A stretch of DNA of 64,000 nucleotides from Candidatus Latescibacterota bacterium (GTDB taxonomy: Bacteria > Latescibacterota > UBA2968), in assembly GCA_022823725.1 (NCBI GenBank), contig JAJEHL010000049.1, forward strand, positions 124,001-188,000, read 5' to 3'. Below, one piece after another: positions 16,419-25,464 of the stretch. Both the position numbers and the translations under genes were made by a program. The notes beneath the pieces were generated by a model, which made no database searches, had not been told where the DNA came from, and saw only the letters and a program-made list of their open reading frames with translations. How positions within the stretch are numbered: position 1 is the first letter of the stretch; each line of letters starts with the position of its first letter.

Positions 16419-19400
16419 ATGCGCTTTTCAATTCTTTTTCTCGCGTTTCTCCCATTGCAGACGATGGCTGAAGAGGCAAGGGTGTCTTCAGAAGGCAGTC
16501 TCTCGCTCGGCGTTGATGCCTGTAGTTTTCGCGGAGCCGATGGGCCTTATGAAGAGGTTGTTATCCGTTTTCCCGCGACGCAACTTGCGTTTGATACACA
16601 GGGTGATAGTCTTTTTGTCGCGCGTTATGTCCCGCGCCTCGAATTGTTCGATGAGAATGGCAATTCGGTCAAGAGGATAGAGGGCGAGCGCGTTTTTTCT
16701 TCCTCTGACCGGATCGACGATCCAGAACACTTTGTCTATGATATCGCGCGTTTTCAGGTTCCAGCGGGGTATTATCACGCGGTTCTGGACGTCAGTGTCG
16801 TGGGCAATGATCGCCGGGGCAGGGCGGTGTTTTCTATTGAGGTGCCCGAGTACAAGACGGGGCGGCTCGCGTTTAGCGATCTGTTTTTTGTGAGTGAAAT
16901 AGATCCGCTTTTTCATCAATTCGATTCCTTCCGCAAGGCAGGTCATGTTCTTTTACCCGCACCTGAGCGCGAGGTTGGGGATGGCGCGCCTCTGCGCTTT
17001 TATGTCGAACTTTACGAGATCGGGCAACTCGCCCACAGTGTGCGGTTTCAAATCAGCGACCGTTTTGGTCATGTCGTTTTTGATCATCTGCGGGAGTTCC
17101 CCACGTATCGCGAGGATGCAAAGTTTGTCGAGGGGATTCCGCTGCGTGGGTTGTCGCCTGGGGCATATACGCTGAGCGTTGAAGCGCGTGCAGGCGATCA
17201 GGTTGCGCGTACGCAACGCGGTTTTCGCATAGCGGGTTCGCCGGTTGAATTGTCGCTCACGGCACAGCAACAGGTTCTTATGGAGAAGATTCTGGAACGT
17301 TTTTCAACGCCAGAGGGCATGGAGGAATACGCGAAAGTCGATGAGGGAGAACGCGCTGTTTTTGTGTACGGACATTATCTCGAGCGAACGCCACTTTTCG
17401 CACAGGCTTATATCGCACCGGTCGTGGGGTTGGGCAATCGCGAGATGGGGATGGCGATGTTCCGGGCGATAGGTCTTGAGAAAACGCTTATGAAGCGCGT
17501 TGACAAAACGTTTGGCGAGCGTTTGCCCGAAACCGATACACTTGCGGTGCGAATTGCGCGCGATATGGTCGATTTTGTGCTGGATGAAGATCCGCTCGAT
17601 CCTTATGCGTTGACTGCGAAAGCATTGATCGCGCTTGAGAGTGGGGCACTGGCTGAGGGCGAGGCGTGGGTGCGAAAGGCGCTCGGTGTTGCCTCCGATT
17701 TGCCCGAGGCGCATAATGCACTGGGTATTGTGAAGATGGGGCGCGGCGATTGGGATGGTGCTGTTGAAAAATTTCAAGAGGCGGCGTATTGGACAAATGC
17801 AGAACTGGCGCGTTTTCTTTCCGGGAAGGGCGAGGGTTTGGAATATCTGAAAGCGGCTGCTGAGAGAGATCTCCCCCATCCTTTTTTTTCTTATATGACG
17901 GGGCGGGTGTTAGAGCGCAGGGGTGAATTTGTCGAGAGTGCGGCTGCGTACAGGCGGCAGATTGCAGTGGATCCGTTATATGCTCGGGCGCGATTTGACT
18001 TTGGGCGCGTGTTGTTCAAACAAGGGCATATTGATTCGGCTACGGTTATTTGGCGAGAATTGATGGAAGCGCGGCCAGATTTTCGCAGTTTATGCATGCA
18101 TCCACTTCTGGAGGCGTATCTCAATATTGGGGAAACGGGCAAAGCGCACGCGCTGATTGCAGAGGAGTTGCGCACGCTTAGCGATGAGGCGAGAGAACGT
18201 GTGGAAGATATTTCACTCGTGGCGGGTCCAGAGGAAGTGGCGGCGTACCAGCGTCTGGTACCCGAGAAGCGGGCGCAGTTTGTTCGGTCGTTCTGGCAAA
18301 AACGCGATCCCACCCCGGCAACACCTGGCAACGAGCGGTTGGTTGAGCACTATCGGCGCGTTGTTTATGTGCTGCAAAATTTTTCAAAAGATGGACGAAA
18401 ATGGGATAGGCGAGGGGATGTGTATATCCGTTATGGGGAACCCGCGCATGTGAGTAAAAGGTCGGATATTCGGTTTGAGACAGATGCGGAGGTCGTGCGG
18501 GTAAAGGAGCGGTTGATAGCGGCGCTGTCGCCAGAAGCCAAGCAGGAAATTATCGCGCGGATAGGGCGGTTGCGCACATCGACGCGCGATGTTGAAATCG
18601 AGTCTGAGTTGGCTGAGACGGTCGCGATTAGCGATTTTGAGTCTATCGATTTTGAGATGAATCCCAATCGCGTGTTTTTTGCCAGGAGGAGTGATGATGT
18701 GAATACTTATGTCCGCGGCAAAGAACTTTTCGGGCGGGATCGCCCGGGCATGAGCGAGCGTCCGATGCGGGGAATACCGCTTTATCCAGTCAATGGAAGC
18801 GAGCCGTGGGAATACTGGATCTATCCGGATGTGGGCGGGGGTATTGAAGTCGTTTTTACGGCATTGACGCCGAAGGGCGATTTCGATTTTCCCGATGTTT
18901 CTCAGGGGCGGAAAATTGCGCGATTTAACCAGAGATTTTGGGAAGATACGCGCCCCGAGGTCGTTATTTCACGGGCGGTGAATGCACAACCCGACCGCTA
19001 TGTACCCGTTGGCAAGGGCGTGTTGGATTTTCACTATGCTTCGGCAGATTTCAGGGGGGCTGGTGATAAATCTCGTCTGGAGGTGTATTATGGGGTGCCG
19101 GTTTTAGATGCGATTGATGATGGAGGAGAAGAGGTCGTTTTTGAGCGCGGTATCGCGCTTTTTGACAGTAGCTGGACACCGGTTTATCGCAGGCTGGAGC
19201 CGATGCCGGTGCGCGTGGATGTGGGCGGTGTTGAGGCCGGTACATTGGCGATAGATGAACTCGCGCTCCAGGTTTTGCCCGGGCGATATTATTTGGGGCT
19301 TCAGATCAATCATCCCGCATCCGGACGCAGGGGTGGATATACGCAGGAACTCGTGGTGGAGGATTATGCGGTCGCCGGACTTAGAATAAGTGATATAGAG

Positions 19401-19823
19401 CTTGCGGGAAGGGTGCAAGTAGATGCTTCGGCCACTGATAAGGGTGGCGTCGAGGTTATTTCGCTGCCGTCTCGCACCTATAAGACAGGACAGCCGGTTG
19501 TTATTTACTATGAAGTTTACGGTTTGAAAAACGACGATTTTGGGCAGACGAAATACCGCGTGGATTACCGGATTACGCCCCGGGAGGGCAAGCTCAGTGG
19601 CGTGTTGGTTTTGCGAGCACTGGGGCGGTTGCTCGGTATTGAAGAAAAAGCAGTTGTTACGATTTCTTATGAGCGGACGGGTACAGGGTCTGACGAGTAC
19701 AATTATCTGGAGATTGACCCGGGCGAGTCAAAACCGGGGCGTTATGAAATTGCAGTCGTGATTACCGATTTGAATGCCGAGCAAACCGCTGAGAAGACGG
19801 TGATATTTTTTATCCGCAGATGA
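16419..19823 (+). CDS. Large secreted GWxTD-like protein with TPR repeats
   Basis: 1134 aa with a short signal peptide (MRFSILFLAFLPLQTMA). The N-terminal 280 residues are beta-rich. A TPR region follows at about 385-600 (PEAHNALGIVKMGRGDWDGA, YARARFDFGRVLFKQGHIDSA). Then comes the GWxTD-type domain: FWQKRDPTPATPGNE, then KWDRRGDVYIRYGEP, where the eponymous Gly-Trp-x-Thr-Asp is altered to R-K-W-D-R. The C-terminal half is again beta-sandwich-like. The family is common in FCB bacteria and of unknown function. Its gene lies 83 bp after the aminotransferase gene. Confidence 0.75.
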   Translation: MRFSILFLAFLPLQTMAEEARVSSEGSLSLGVDACSFRGADGPYEEVVIRFPATQLAFDTQGDSLFVARYVPRLELFDENGNSVKRIEGERVFSSSDRIDDPEHFVYDIARFQVPAGYYHAVLDVSVVGNDRRGRAVFSIEVPEYKTGRLAFSDLFFVSEIDPLFHQFDSFRKAGHVLLPAPEREVGDGAPLRFYVELYEIGQLAHSVRFQISDRFGHVVFDHLREFPTYREDAKFVEGIPLRGLSPGAYTLSVEARAGDQVARTQRGFRIAGSPVELSLTAQQQVLMEKILERFSTPEGMEEYAKVDEGERAVFVYGHYLERTPLFAQAYIAPVVGLGNREMGMAMFRAIGLEKTLMKRVDKTFGERLPETDTLAVRIARDMVDFVLDEDPLDPYALTAKALIALESGALAEGEAWVRKALGVASDLPEAHNALGIVKMGRGDWDGAVEKFQEAAYWTNAELARFLSGKGEGLEYLKAAAERDLPHPFFSYMTGRVLERRGEFVESAAAYRRQIAVDPLYARARFDFGRVLFKQGHIDSATVIWRELMEARPDFRSLCMHPLLEAYLNIGETGKAHALIAEELRTLSDEARERVEDISLVAGPEEVAAYQRLVPEKRAQFVRSFWQKRDPTPATPGNERLVEHYRRVVYVLQNFSKDGRKWDRRGDVYIRYGEPAHVSKRSDIRFETDAEVVRVKERLIAALSPEAKQEIIARIGRLRTSTRDVEIESELAETVAISDFESIDFEMNPNRVFFARRSDDVNTYVRGKELFGRDRPGMSERPMRGIPLYPVNGSEPWEYWIYPDVGGGIEVVFTALTPKGDFDFPDVSQGRKIARFNQRFWEDTRPEVVISRAVNAQPDRYVPVGKGVLDFHYASADFRGAGDKSRLEVYYGVPVLDAIDDGGEEVVFERGIALFDSSWTPVYRRLEPMPVRVDVGGVEAGTLAIDELALQVLPGRYYLGLQINHPASGRRGGYTQELVVEDYAVAGLRISDIELAGRVQVDASATDKGGVEVISLPSRTYKTGQPVVIYYEVYGLKNDDFGQTKYRVDYRITPREGKLSGVLVLRALGRLLGIEEKAVVTISYERTGTGSDEYNYLEIDPGESKPGRYEIAVVITDLNAEQTAEKTVIFFIRR

Positions 19824-19938
19824 CGCAGATGGACGCAGATGAAAGGCGGATCGCGGATTAATCGGATTTAAGGATGAAGCGGATTAAAGGTGAAGGGCTG
19901 GGCAATTCTTAATTCCTAATTCTTAATTTTTATTTTTT
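19824..19938. repeat. Short-period repeats in the spacer before the DUF6785-like gene
   Basis: The spacer holds CGCAGATGA repeats (CGCAGATGA-CGCAGATGGA-CGCAGATGA), two GCGGATTA copies and AATTCTTAATTCCTAATTCTTAATT. It looks like low-complexity junction DNA. No Shine-Dalgarno sequence precedes the next ATG, so that start may be leaderless or weak. Confidence 0.5.
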
Positions 19939-21870
19939 ATGACTTTACGCGCTTTTCTTATCGGATTGTTCATATCTGTTCTCGTCAGTTTATGGCCTTC
20001 TTATACCACGTATATTCTCCGATCTGCGCGTGCAGATTACGCGCATCTCTCCGTTGCAATTCTCCTTCCTTTTCTCGTATTGTTGTTGGTAAATCTCTAT
20101 TTTTCTCGCAAAAGTAAGGGGCTTACGCCTTCTGAGCTTATTCTCATCGCGTCGATGGGGATGGTTTCTGCTCTGACGCAGGGCGAGTGGCTTGCGGGAT
20201 ATTTTCTCGGTGTGATTACGGCACCGGTTTATTTTGCCTCTCCCGAAAATGGCTGGGCAGATACACTGCTTACGCGGTTGGCCAATTGGTCTGTTGTTTC
20301 CGATCATCACGCCGCGGTTGCTTTTTACGAGGGGTTGCCAGCAGGGGCGGCTTTTCCCTGGGGTAGCTGGATCGTTCCTCTTCTCTGGTGGGGATGTTTC
20401 TTTTTGGCGTTTTACGCTGCCAATTTGTGTCTTATGGTGGTGTTTCGACGGCAGTGGATGGATTACGAGCGTTTGCCTTTTCCTCTGGCTGCCGGTCTTC
20501 TGGAGCTTACGGGTGAACACGGGCAACGGGGCACATTGATGGAATTGTTGCGCAATCCGCGTTTTAAGATCGGTTTTTTTGTCGCTCTTTTTCTGTTTGG
20601 ATGGGATATCGTTTCCTGGTTTACCGAGTTGATTCCGCCGCTTCAGGCGAATATTGATCGGCAAATTTTTATCGGCGAGGGATTTCCATATCTGCGGTTT
20701 AAGACGAATCCTCTGACCATTGCGTTTGGTTACTTTACAGAGTCCAATGTGTTGTTTAGTATCTGGTTTTTCCATCTGGTGATGGTGTTGCAAGTGGGGC
20801 TGATGAATCGTTTGGGATTTGAGATGGGGTCGTCTGATCCGTGGTGTTCTTATCATCCTGCTGTGGGATGGCAGAGTTTTGGTGGGTTGCTGGCATTTGT
20901 GCTCTGGGGACTGTGGGTTGCGCGAGATCATCTGTCCGCGGTTTGTCGGAAGGCGTTTACTTCGCGTGGGGGCGATGTGGATGATTCGGGTGAACTTTTT
21001 TCGTATCGCACGGCAGTATTTGTTTTTCTGGGATGTGTTCTGTTCAGTGTGTTATTTTTCTGGGAACTCGAGCTTTCAGGGTGGGCTGCGCTGGCTTTTT
21101 GGAGTGCGACGCTGGTGCTTTACCTCGGGCTGGCGCGCATTATTGTGGAGACTGGTCTGATTTATTTGAGAACACCGATTACTGCACAGGCTTTTACCTG
21201 GCATGTTTTGGGGATAACGGGTATTGGGCCGATGAATGCGATGGCGCTTGGTCTGGCGTACACGTTTTTTGCCGATGCGAAGACGATTGGCGTGACAACG
21301 CTGGCGCATATTCCGCGTCTTGGACAGGCAATGGGGCGCAGCGGTCGGAGGCTCGTGCCATCTGCTGTGGGCATGGCGTTTATCGCTGGCGCGCTGGCGG
21401 TTTTTGTATTTATCATTTATCAGGGCAATTACACGGTGGGCAGTTATAATTTTGGCAGTGTGAGTTTTAATGGCTCGGGCGATGGGGGGATTGGGGTGTG
21501 GCTTTTGACTGCCAATCGCATTCGGAGTAATGCGTTAGAGACGGACTGGATGCGCCTGGGTTGGCTGGGGTTTGGCGCGATTTTTACGCTGGGGTTGTAC
21601 GCGCTTCGCTACCGTTTTCCGGGGATTGCACTGCATCCCATCGGTTTTGCGATTTCAGCGTCCGATGTTTTGCGGAGTGGTATTTCGTCGATTTTTATTG
21701 TGTGGGTGTGCAAGACATTGATTTTGCGCTTTGGCGGTCTTGAGAGTTACCGGCGCAATACGCCGCTTTTTATGGGGTTTGTGGTCGGTTTTTTGGCGGC
21801 TATTGCCTGCGGTGCTATTGTGGATTTTATCTGGTTTCCCGGTCAGGGCCATAAAATTAACGGTTGGTAA
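19939..21870 (+). CDS. Polytopic membrane protein, DUF6785/DUF6784 (OPT-like) family
   Basis: 643 aa with about 12-14 hydrophobic segments, for example FLIGLFISVLVSLWPSY, VALFLFGWDIVSWF, SIWFFHLVMVLQVGL and AVFVFIIYQGNY. It is paralogous to the protein at 41982-43934: both have GYFLG..TAPVYFASPENGW-type, FR.QW...ERLPFP-type and LARIIVETGLIY-type segments, and both end WFPGQGH. The fold recalls oligopeptide (OPT) transporters, so it is a candidate importer of peptides or metal chelates. No good ribosome binding site is seen. The amidase gene follows after 11 bp. Confidence 0.75.
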   Translation: MTLRAFLIGLFISVLVSLWPSYTTYILRSARADYAHLSVAILLPFLVLLLVNLYFSRKSKGLTPSELILIASMGMVSALTQGEWLAGYFLGVITAPVYFASPENGWADTLLTRLANWSVVSDHHAAVAFYEGLPAGAAFPWGSWIVPLLWWGCFFLAFYAANLCLMVVFRRQWMDYERLPFPLAAGLLELTGEHGQRGTLMELLRNPRFKIGFFVALFLFGWDIVSWFTELIPPLQANIDRQIFIGEGFPYLRFKTNPLTIAFGYFTESNVLFSIWFFHLVMVLQVGLMNRLGFEMGSSDPWCSYHPAVGWQSFGGLLAFVLWGLWVARDHLSAVCRKAFTSRGGDVDDSGELFSYRTAVFVFLGCVLFSVLFFWELELSGWAALAFWSATLVLYLGLARIIVETGLIYLRTPITAQAFTWHVLGITGIGPMNAMALGLAYTFFADAKTIGVTTLAHIPRLGQAMGRSGRRLVPSAVGMAFIAGALAVFVFIIYQGNYTVGSYNFGSVSFNGSGDGGIGVWLLTANRIRSNALETDWMRLGWLGFGAIFTLGLYALRYRFPGIALHPIGFAISASDVLRSGISSIFIVWVCKTLILRFGGLESYRRNTPLFMGFVVGFLAAIACGAIVDFIWFPGQGHKINGW

Positions 21871-21881
21871 AGGAATTAAAA

Positions 21882-23192
21882 ATGAAAAACCCCCAAAAAA
21901 TAGCGGCGCATCCACTAAGTCAAATCGTCGCTGAGTTGCGTTCTGGACAGCGGGATTTGCAGGATTACGTCGCGGCGTGTTGCAAACGCATCGATGAGTG
22001 GGATGGGGATATCCGGGCTATGTTGCCGGAAGCGAATCGCCTGCAACGTCTGTTGGGTGATGTGGCTGGGCTTGCGGGCAGAGGTGATATTCCGCCGCTA
22101 TTCGGCGTTCTGGTTGCGGTTAAAGATATTTTTCATGTTGAGGGCTTTGAGACGCGGGCGGGTTCTGGTGTGCCGTCAGAGGTCCTCACAGGTCCTGAAG
22201 GTGGGTGTATAAAGGCGTTGCGGGAAGCCGGTGCTATGGTGCTCGGCAAATCGGTTACGACTGAGTTTGCTTGTTTTAAGCCGGGACCTACGCGCAATCC
22301 CAGGGATCTGGGTTTTACGCCTGGTGGATCGAGTAGTGGTTCGGCTGCGGCGGTGGCAGCGGGGTATTGTCCGCTTGCGCTCGGCTCGCAGACTATTGGC
22401 TCGGTTATCAGGCCAGCCGCGTTTTGCGGGATTGTCGGTTTTAAGCCGAGTTATGCGCGTATTGATATTTCTGGATTCGTTCATTGCTCTCCGTCGGTCG
22501 ATACGATTGGGATGTTTACGCAGGATGTTGCGGGTATGGAGATGGCTGCTGCTGTTCTGTGTGGCGGCTGGCGCGCTTCTGTTGCGATGTCGGAAAAGCC
22601 GACTTTGGGGATACCCTTAGGTCCCTATTTGGATCAGACAGAACCACAGGCGCGAGTGGATTTCGACGCGCAGATACAGGCTCTTAGAACGGAAGGGTAC
22701 AATGTCGTGGAAGTGCAGATGTTCGACGATATTGCCGATATCGATGACCGGCACCGAAATATGATGAAGGGGGAGATGGCAGAGGTTCACGCACCGTGGT
22801 TCGATAAATACGCTTCGACTTATGATGCGGGTACGCGCGCGCTGGTCGCGGAGGGCCGCGCGCTTTCGCAATCCGAGATTGATGCGGGTCGAATGGGGCG
22901 AATAGAGCTACGGGAAGAGGTCGAGTCTTTGATGCAGGCAGAGGGGGTTGATCTTCTCGCCTGTCCGGCGGCGACGGGCGCGGCTTTGAAGGGGCTGGGG
23001 AGTACGGGCGATCCCTGTATGAATTTGCCGTGGACGCATACGGGGATGCCGGTGATCGCTTTGCCAGCGGGCCGCGCGTCCGATTCGGGGATGCCCCTTG
23101 GGATTCAGTTTATTGCCCCGTTTCACCGCGACGAGGAGTTGCTCGCCTGGGCGGCACATTTGGAGCGGGATATGGATCCTCTGGATTTTTAA
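21882..23192 (+). CDS. Amidase-signature family hydrolase
   Basis: 436 aa. The Ser-cisSer-Lys triad is visible: Lys81 in VAVKDIF, cis-Ser in GGSSSGS (148-154) and nucleophile Ser174 in TIGSVIRPA. The usual TGGS before the nucleophile reads TIGS. ATG at 21882 has AAGGA at 7 bases; an upstream TTG is unlikely. The gene lies 11 bp after the DUF6785-like transporter and 15 bp before the alcohol dehydrogenase, so import followed by amide cleavage is a reasonable model. Specificity (small amides, allophanate, peptide amide) cannot be told. Confidence 0.9.
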   Translation: MKNPQKIAAHPLSQIVAELRSGQRDLQDYVAACCKRIDEWDGDIRAMLPEANRLQRLLGDVAGLAGRGDIPPLFGVLVAVKDIFHVEGFETRAGSGVPSEVLTGPEGGCIKALREAGAMVLGKSVTTEFACFKPGPTRNPRDLGFTPGGSSSGSAAAVAAGYCPLALGSQTIGSVIRPAAFCGIVGFKPSYARIDISGFVHCSPSVDTIGMFTQDVAGMEMAAAVLCGGWRASVAMSEKPTLGIPLGPYLDQTEPQARVDFDAQIQALRTEGYNVVEVQMFDDIADIDDRHRNMMKGEMAEVHAPWFDKYASTYDAGTRALVAEGRALSQSEIDAGRMGRIELREEVESLMQAEGVDLLACPAATGAALKGLGSTGDPCMNLPWTHTGMPVIALPAGRASDSGMPLGIQFIAPFHRDEELLAWAAHLERDMDPLDF

Positions 23193-23207
23193 CCATAGGA
23201 GCAAAAA

Positions 23208-24275
23208 ATGAAAGCAGCTATTCTCCATAAACCCCACACTCGTGTTTCTGTCGAAGATGTGGATATCGAATCTCCCCATGAGGGAGAAGTGCTTCTCGAT
23301 ATTGTCGGCGCGGGAGTTTGTCACAGCGATTATCACTATGTGGATGGGCACGTCAGGCCTCGCGCACTTCCCTGGGTTATGGGGCACGAGGGCGCGGGTG
23401 TTGTTAGAGAGGTTGGTCCCGGCGTGACCAGTGTTCAGGTTGGTGATAAGATTGTTCTTTCTCTCGATGCGATGTGCGGCTATTGTCGGAATTGTAGCGA
23501 GGGCAGTCCGGCACTTTGTGAAACCCATCAAGGGGGTTTGCCGAGTCGGATTTCCAAAAATGGGACGGTTTATCACCACGGGCGACCCACATATACCGAG
23601 CAGTCGATTGTGTTGGCGGATGCGTGTGTGAAGGTGCCGGATGATACAGATCTTCGGATAGCGTGTCTGATCAGTTGCGGGGTGATTACGGGTATCGGTG
23701 CTGTGGTGAATCGCGCGAAGGTCGAAGCGGGCGCGACAATGGCTGTGTTTGGTTGCGGGGGCGTTGGTCTCAATGTTATTCAGGGTGGTGTTCTCGCTTC
23801 GGCGGGGAAGATTATCGCGGTGGATAGGGTGCCGTATAAGCTGGAGTTGGCGGAGCAGTTTGGCGCGACGCATTTTGTGAATGCGGATAGGGAGGATCCC
23901 ATTAAAAGAATCATGGAGATTACGGGTGGTGGGGCGGATTATGCGTTTGAGGTCGTCGGATTTCCAGCACTCGTGAGGCAGGCATTCGCGTCGGTTCGGA
24001 TGACTGGTGCTACAATTGTGGTGGGGGTACAGCCGACTGGGGAGGATATATCTGTCGATGGTGCAGATCTTTTGCGCGATCGCGCCATTATGGGGTCGTG
24101 GCACGGCGCTGCCCGCGCTCGCGTTGATTTTTTGTGGATTCTGGATCTCTATCGGCAGGGAAAAATTAAATTGGATGAGTTGATATCGCGCTTTCGCCCG
24201 CTGGATGAGATCAATGAGGCGTTCGAAGATATGGTTCAGGGGAAAGTGGCGCGTACAGTACTCGTTTTCGACTAA
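23208..24275 (+). CDS. Zinc-dependent alcohol dehydrogenase (MDR, class III/ADH-like)
   Basis: 355 aa. Catalytic zinc ligands Cys38 (GVCHSDYH) and His60-Glu61 (GHEGAG); structural zinc cysteines 90, 93, 96 and 104 in CGYCRNCSEGSPALC; Rossmann motif GCGGVG at about 182-187 for NAD(H). All marks of a complete tetrameric or dimeric ADH are present. It follows the amidase gene by 15 bp and probably belongs to the same operon. Substrate is unknown; the class III resemblance allows formaldehyde/thiol adducts. Confidence 0.93.
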   Translation: MKAAILHKPHTRVSVEDVDIESPHEGEVLLDIVGAGVCHSDYHYVDGHVRPRALPWVMGHEGAGVVREVGPGVTSVQVGDKIVLSLDAMCGYCRNCSEGSPALCETHQGGLPSRISKNGTVYHHGRPTYTEQSIVLADACVKVPDDTDLRIACLISCGVITGIGAVVNRAKVEAGATMAVFGCGGVGLNVIQGGVLASAGKIIAVDRVPYKLELAEQFGATHFVNADREDPIKRIMEITGGGADYAFEVVGFPALVRQAFASVRMTGATIVVGVQPTGEDISVDGADLLRDRAIMGSWHGAARARVDFLWILDLYRQGKIKLDELISRFRPLDEINEAFEDMVQGKVARTVLVFD

Positions 24276-24311
24276 ATTGAGGCCAGGTAAACTAAAACAA
24301 AGGCAAATACT

Positions 24312-25139
24312 ATGAATCTTCCAACTGTTCAATTTGGGCAATATCAGATCAGCCGTCTTATCATGGGCGACAATCCGATCTACGGGTATGCACATTTCAA
24401 TCAGTTACTTTCGGAGCACCAGAAAGAAGCCAATACTTCCGATCAGGTTATTGCCACCTTGCGCCGCGCAGAAGAGGTGGGTGTTAATGCATGGCAAAAT
24501 ACCCTGACCGAACGCTCAGCAGCTGATCTTCAGCGTTACCGGGATGAAGGGGGGACAATCCATTACTTTTGTCTCAGCAGGGGAGGATACTGGTATGACG
24601 ACCCCTCGCTGATTGATGAGGCCGCCAAACACACTCCCATTGGTATGGCGCCCCATGGGAGTGGTGTTGCCGGGCGATGCTTCCAGGAGAATCGCCTGGA
24701 CTATCTTCGAGATATTCTCAAGCGCATTCGCGACACGGGTGTTATGGTCGGGCTATCGGTACACAACCCCCGCATTATTGAGATTGCAGAAGAAGAAGAT
24801 TGGGATATCGACTATTACATGACCGCGCTGTATTATTTGCAAGGGGCACGCGAAGAATTTGAACAAAAATTTGGCCATCAACCCTTGAGTGAAATCTATC
24901 TCCGCGAACACCGCGACCGCATGTGCGGTATTATTCGCAGCACTGACAAACCGTGCATTACTTTCAAAGTTCTCGCGGCTGGACGTGCTATTAACTCGAA
25001 AAATCAGATCCGAGAAGAATTTGCCTTTACCCTTAACAATATCAAACCTAATGATGTCCTTCTGGTGGGTATGTATCAAAAATTCAATGACCAACTCGGG
25101 GAAAATGCGGCGATGATAGCTGAGTTGTGTCAGGGATAG
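24312..25139 (+). CDS. Aldo/keto-reductase-like TIM-barrel protein
   Basis: 275 aa. The opening LPTVQFGQYQISRLIMGDNPIYGY resembles the first strand of aldo/keto reductases, and later segments (GVNAWQNTLTERSAADL, VGLSVHNPRIIEIA, CITFKVLAAGR, VLLVGMYQKFND) follow the barrel order. The classic D-Y-K-H tetrad is not clear, so activity is uncertain. Shorter than typical AKRs. Gene lies 36 bp after the ADH and is the last gene before the accessory island. Confidence 0.65.
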   Translation: MNLPTVQFGQYQISRLIMGDNPIYGYAHFNQLLSEHQKEANTSDQVIATLRRAEEVGVNAWQNTLTERSAADLQRYRDEGGTIHYFCLSRGGYWYDDPSLIDEAAKHTPIGMAPHGSGVAGRCFQENRLDYLRDILKRIRDTGVMVGLSVHNPRIIEIAEEEDWDIDYYMTALYYLQGAREEFEQKFGHQPLSEIYLREHRDRMCGIIRSTDKPCITFKVLAAGRAINSKNQIREEFAFTLNNIKPNDVLLVGMYQKFNDQLGENAAMIAELCQG

Positions 25140-25464
25140 TTCAGTTTAAAGCGATATCTGAGATCGCCACGCTGGAACGACTCCGGGACAAGATTCAACA
25201 CCTTTTGGAATGCTTTGCACAATGATGCCGAACAATGCGAACAAGGCGAGGAGTAATGAGCATTGCCCACGTATGTCAATATGAATCTGTGTTCGATTAC
25301 CCAGCGGAGCTTGACGACTTGAGATGTCTTACCGATATTTTTTTGTTTTGCTATATAATCTAAAGAGTTGTACAACTGCACACATGTAGCACAATTTCAG
25401 TACAGCAGTTCATTTGGACAGATGAGTACACTTTCTTTGAATAGCTTCTCAAGGAGGCTCTCAG
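25140..25464. other. 325-bp spacer at the left edge of the defence-like island
   Basis: No intact gene. The minus strand has a short open frame with KLRWVIEHRF that faintly recalls an IS4-type transposase tail, but it is too weak to call. Near the right end are a TATAAT box and a 12-bp palindrome (listed separately), then AAGGAGG before the ATPase gene. The left boundary of the island should fall in or near here. Confidence 0.4.
25354..25377 (+). promoter_or_regulatory. Candidate promoter with operator palindrome for the ATPase-PIN operon
   Basis: TATAAT at 25354-25359 is a consensus -10 box; no good -35 lies 17 bases upstream. Six bases after it is AGTTGTACAACT (25366-25377), a perfect 12-bp palindrome placed at the expected transcription start, where a repressor would block initiation. 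Autoregulation by an operon product is possible but not shown. Confidence 0.4.

Noticed and set aside
22908-24395. 495-aa minus-strand frame
   Set aside because: It is antisense to the amidase and alcohol dehydrogenase genes, which have complete catalytic motifs; composition is shadow-like.
25130-25381. IS transposase remnant on the minus strand
   Set aside because: KLRWVIEHRF only weakly recalls a transposase tail; no inverted repeats or target duplications were found.
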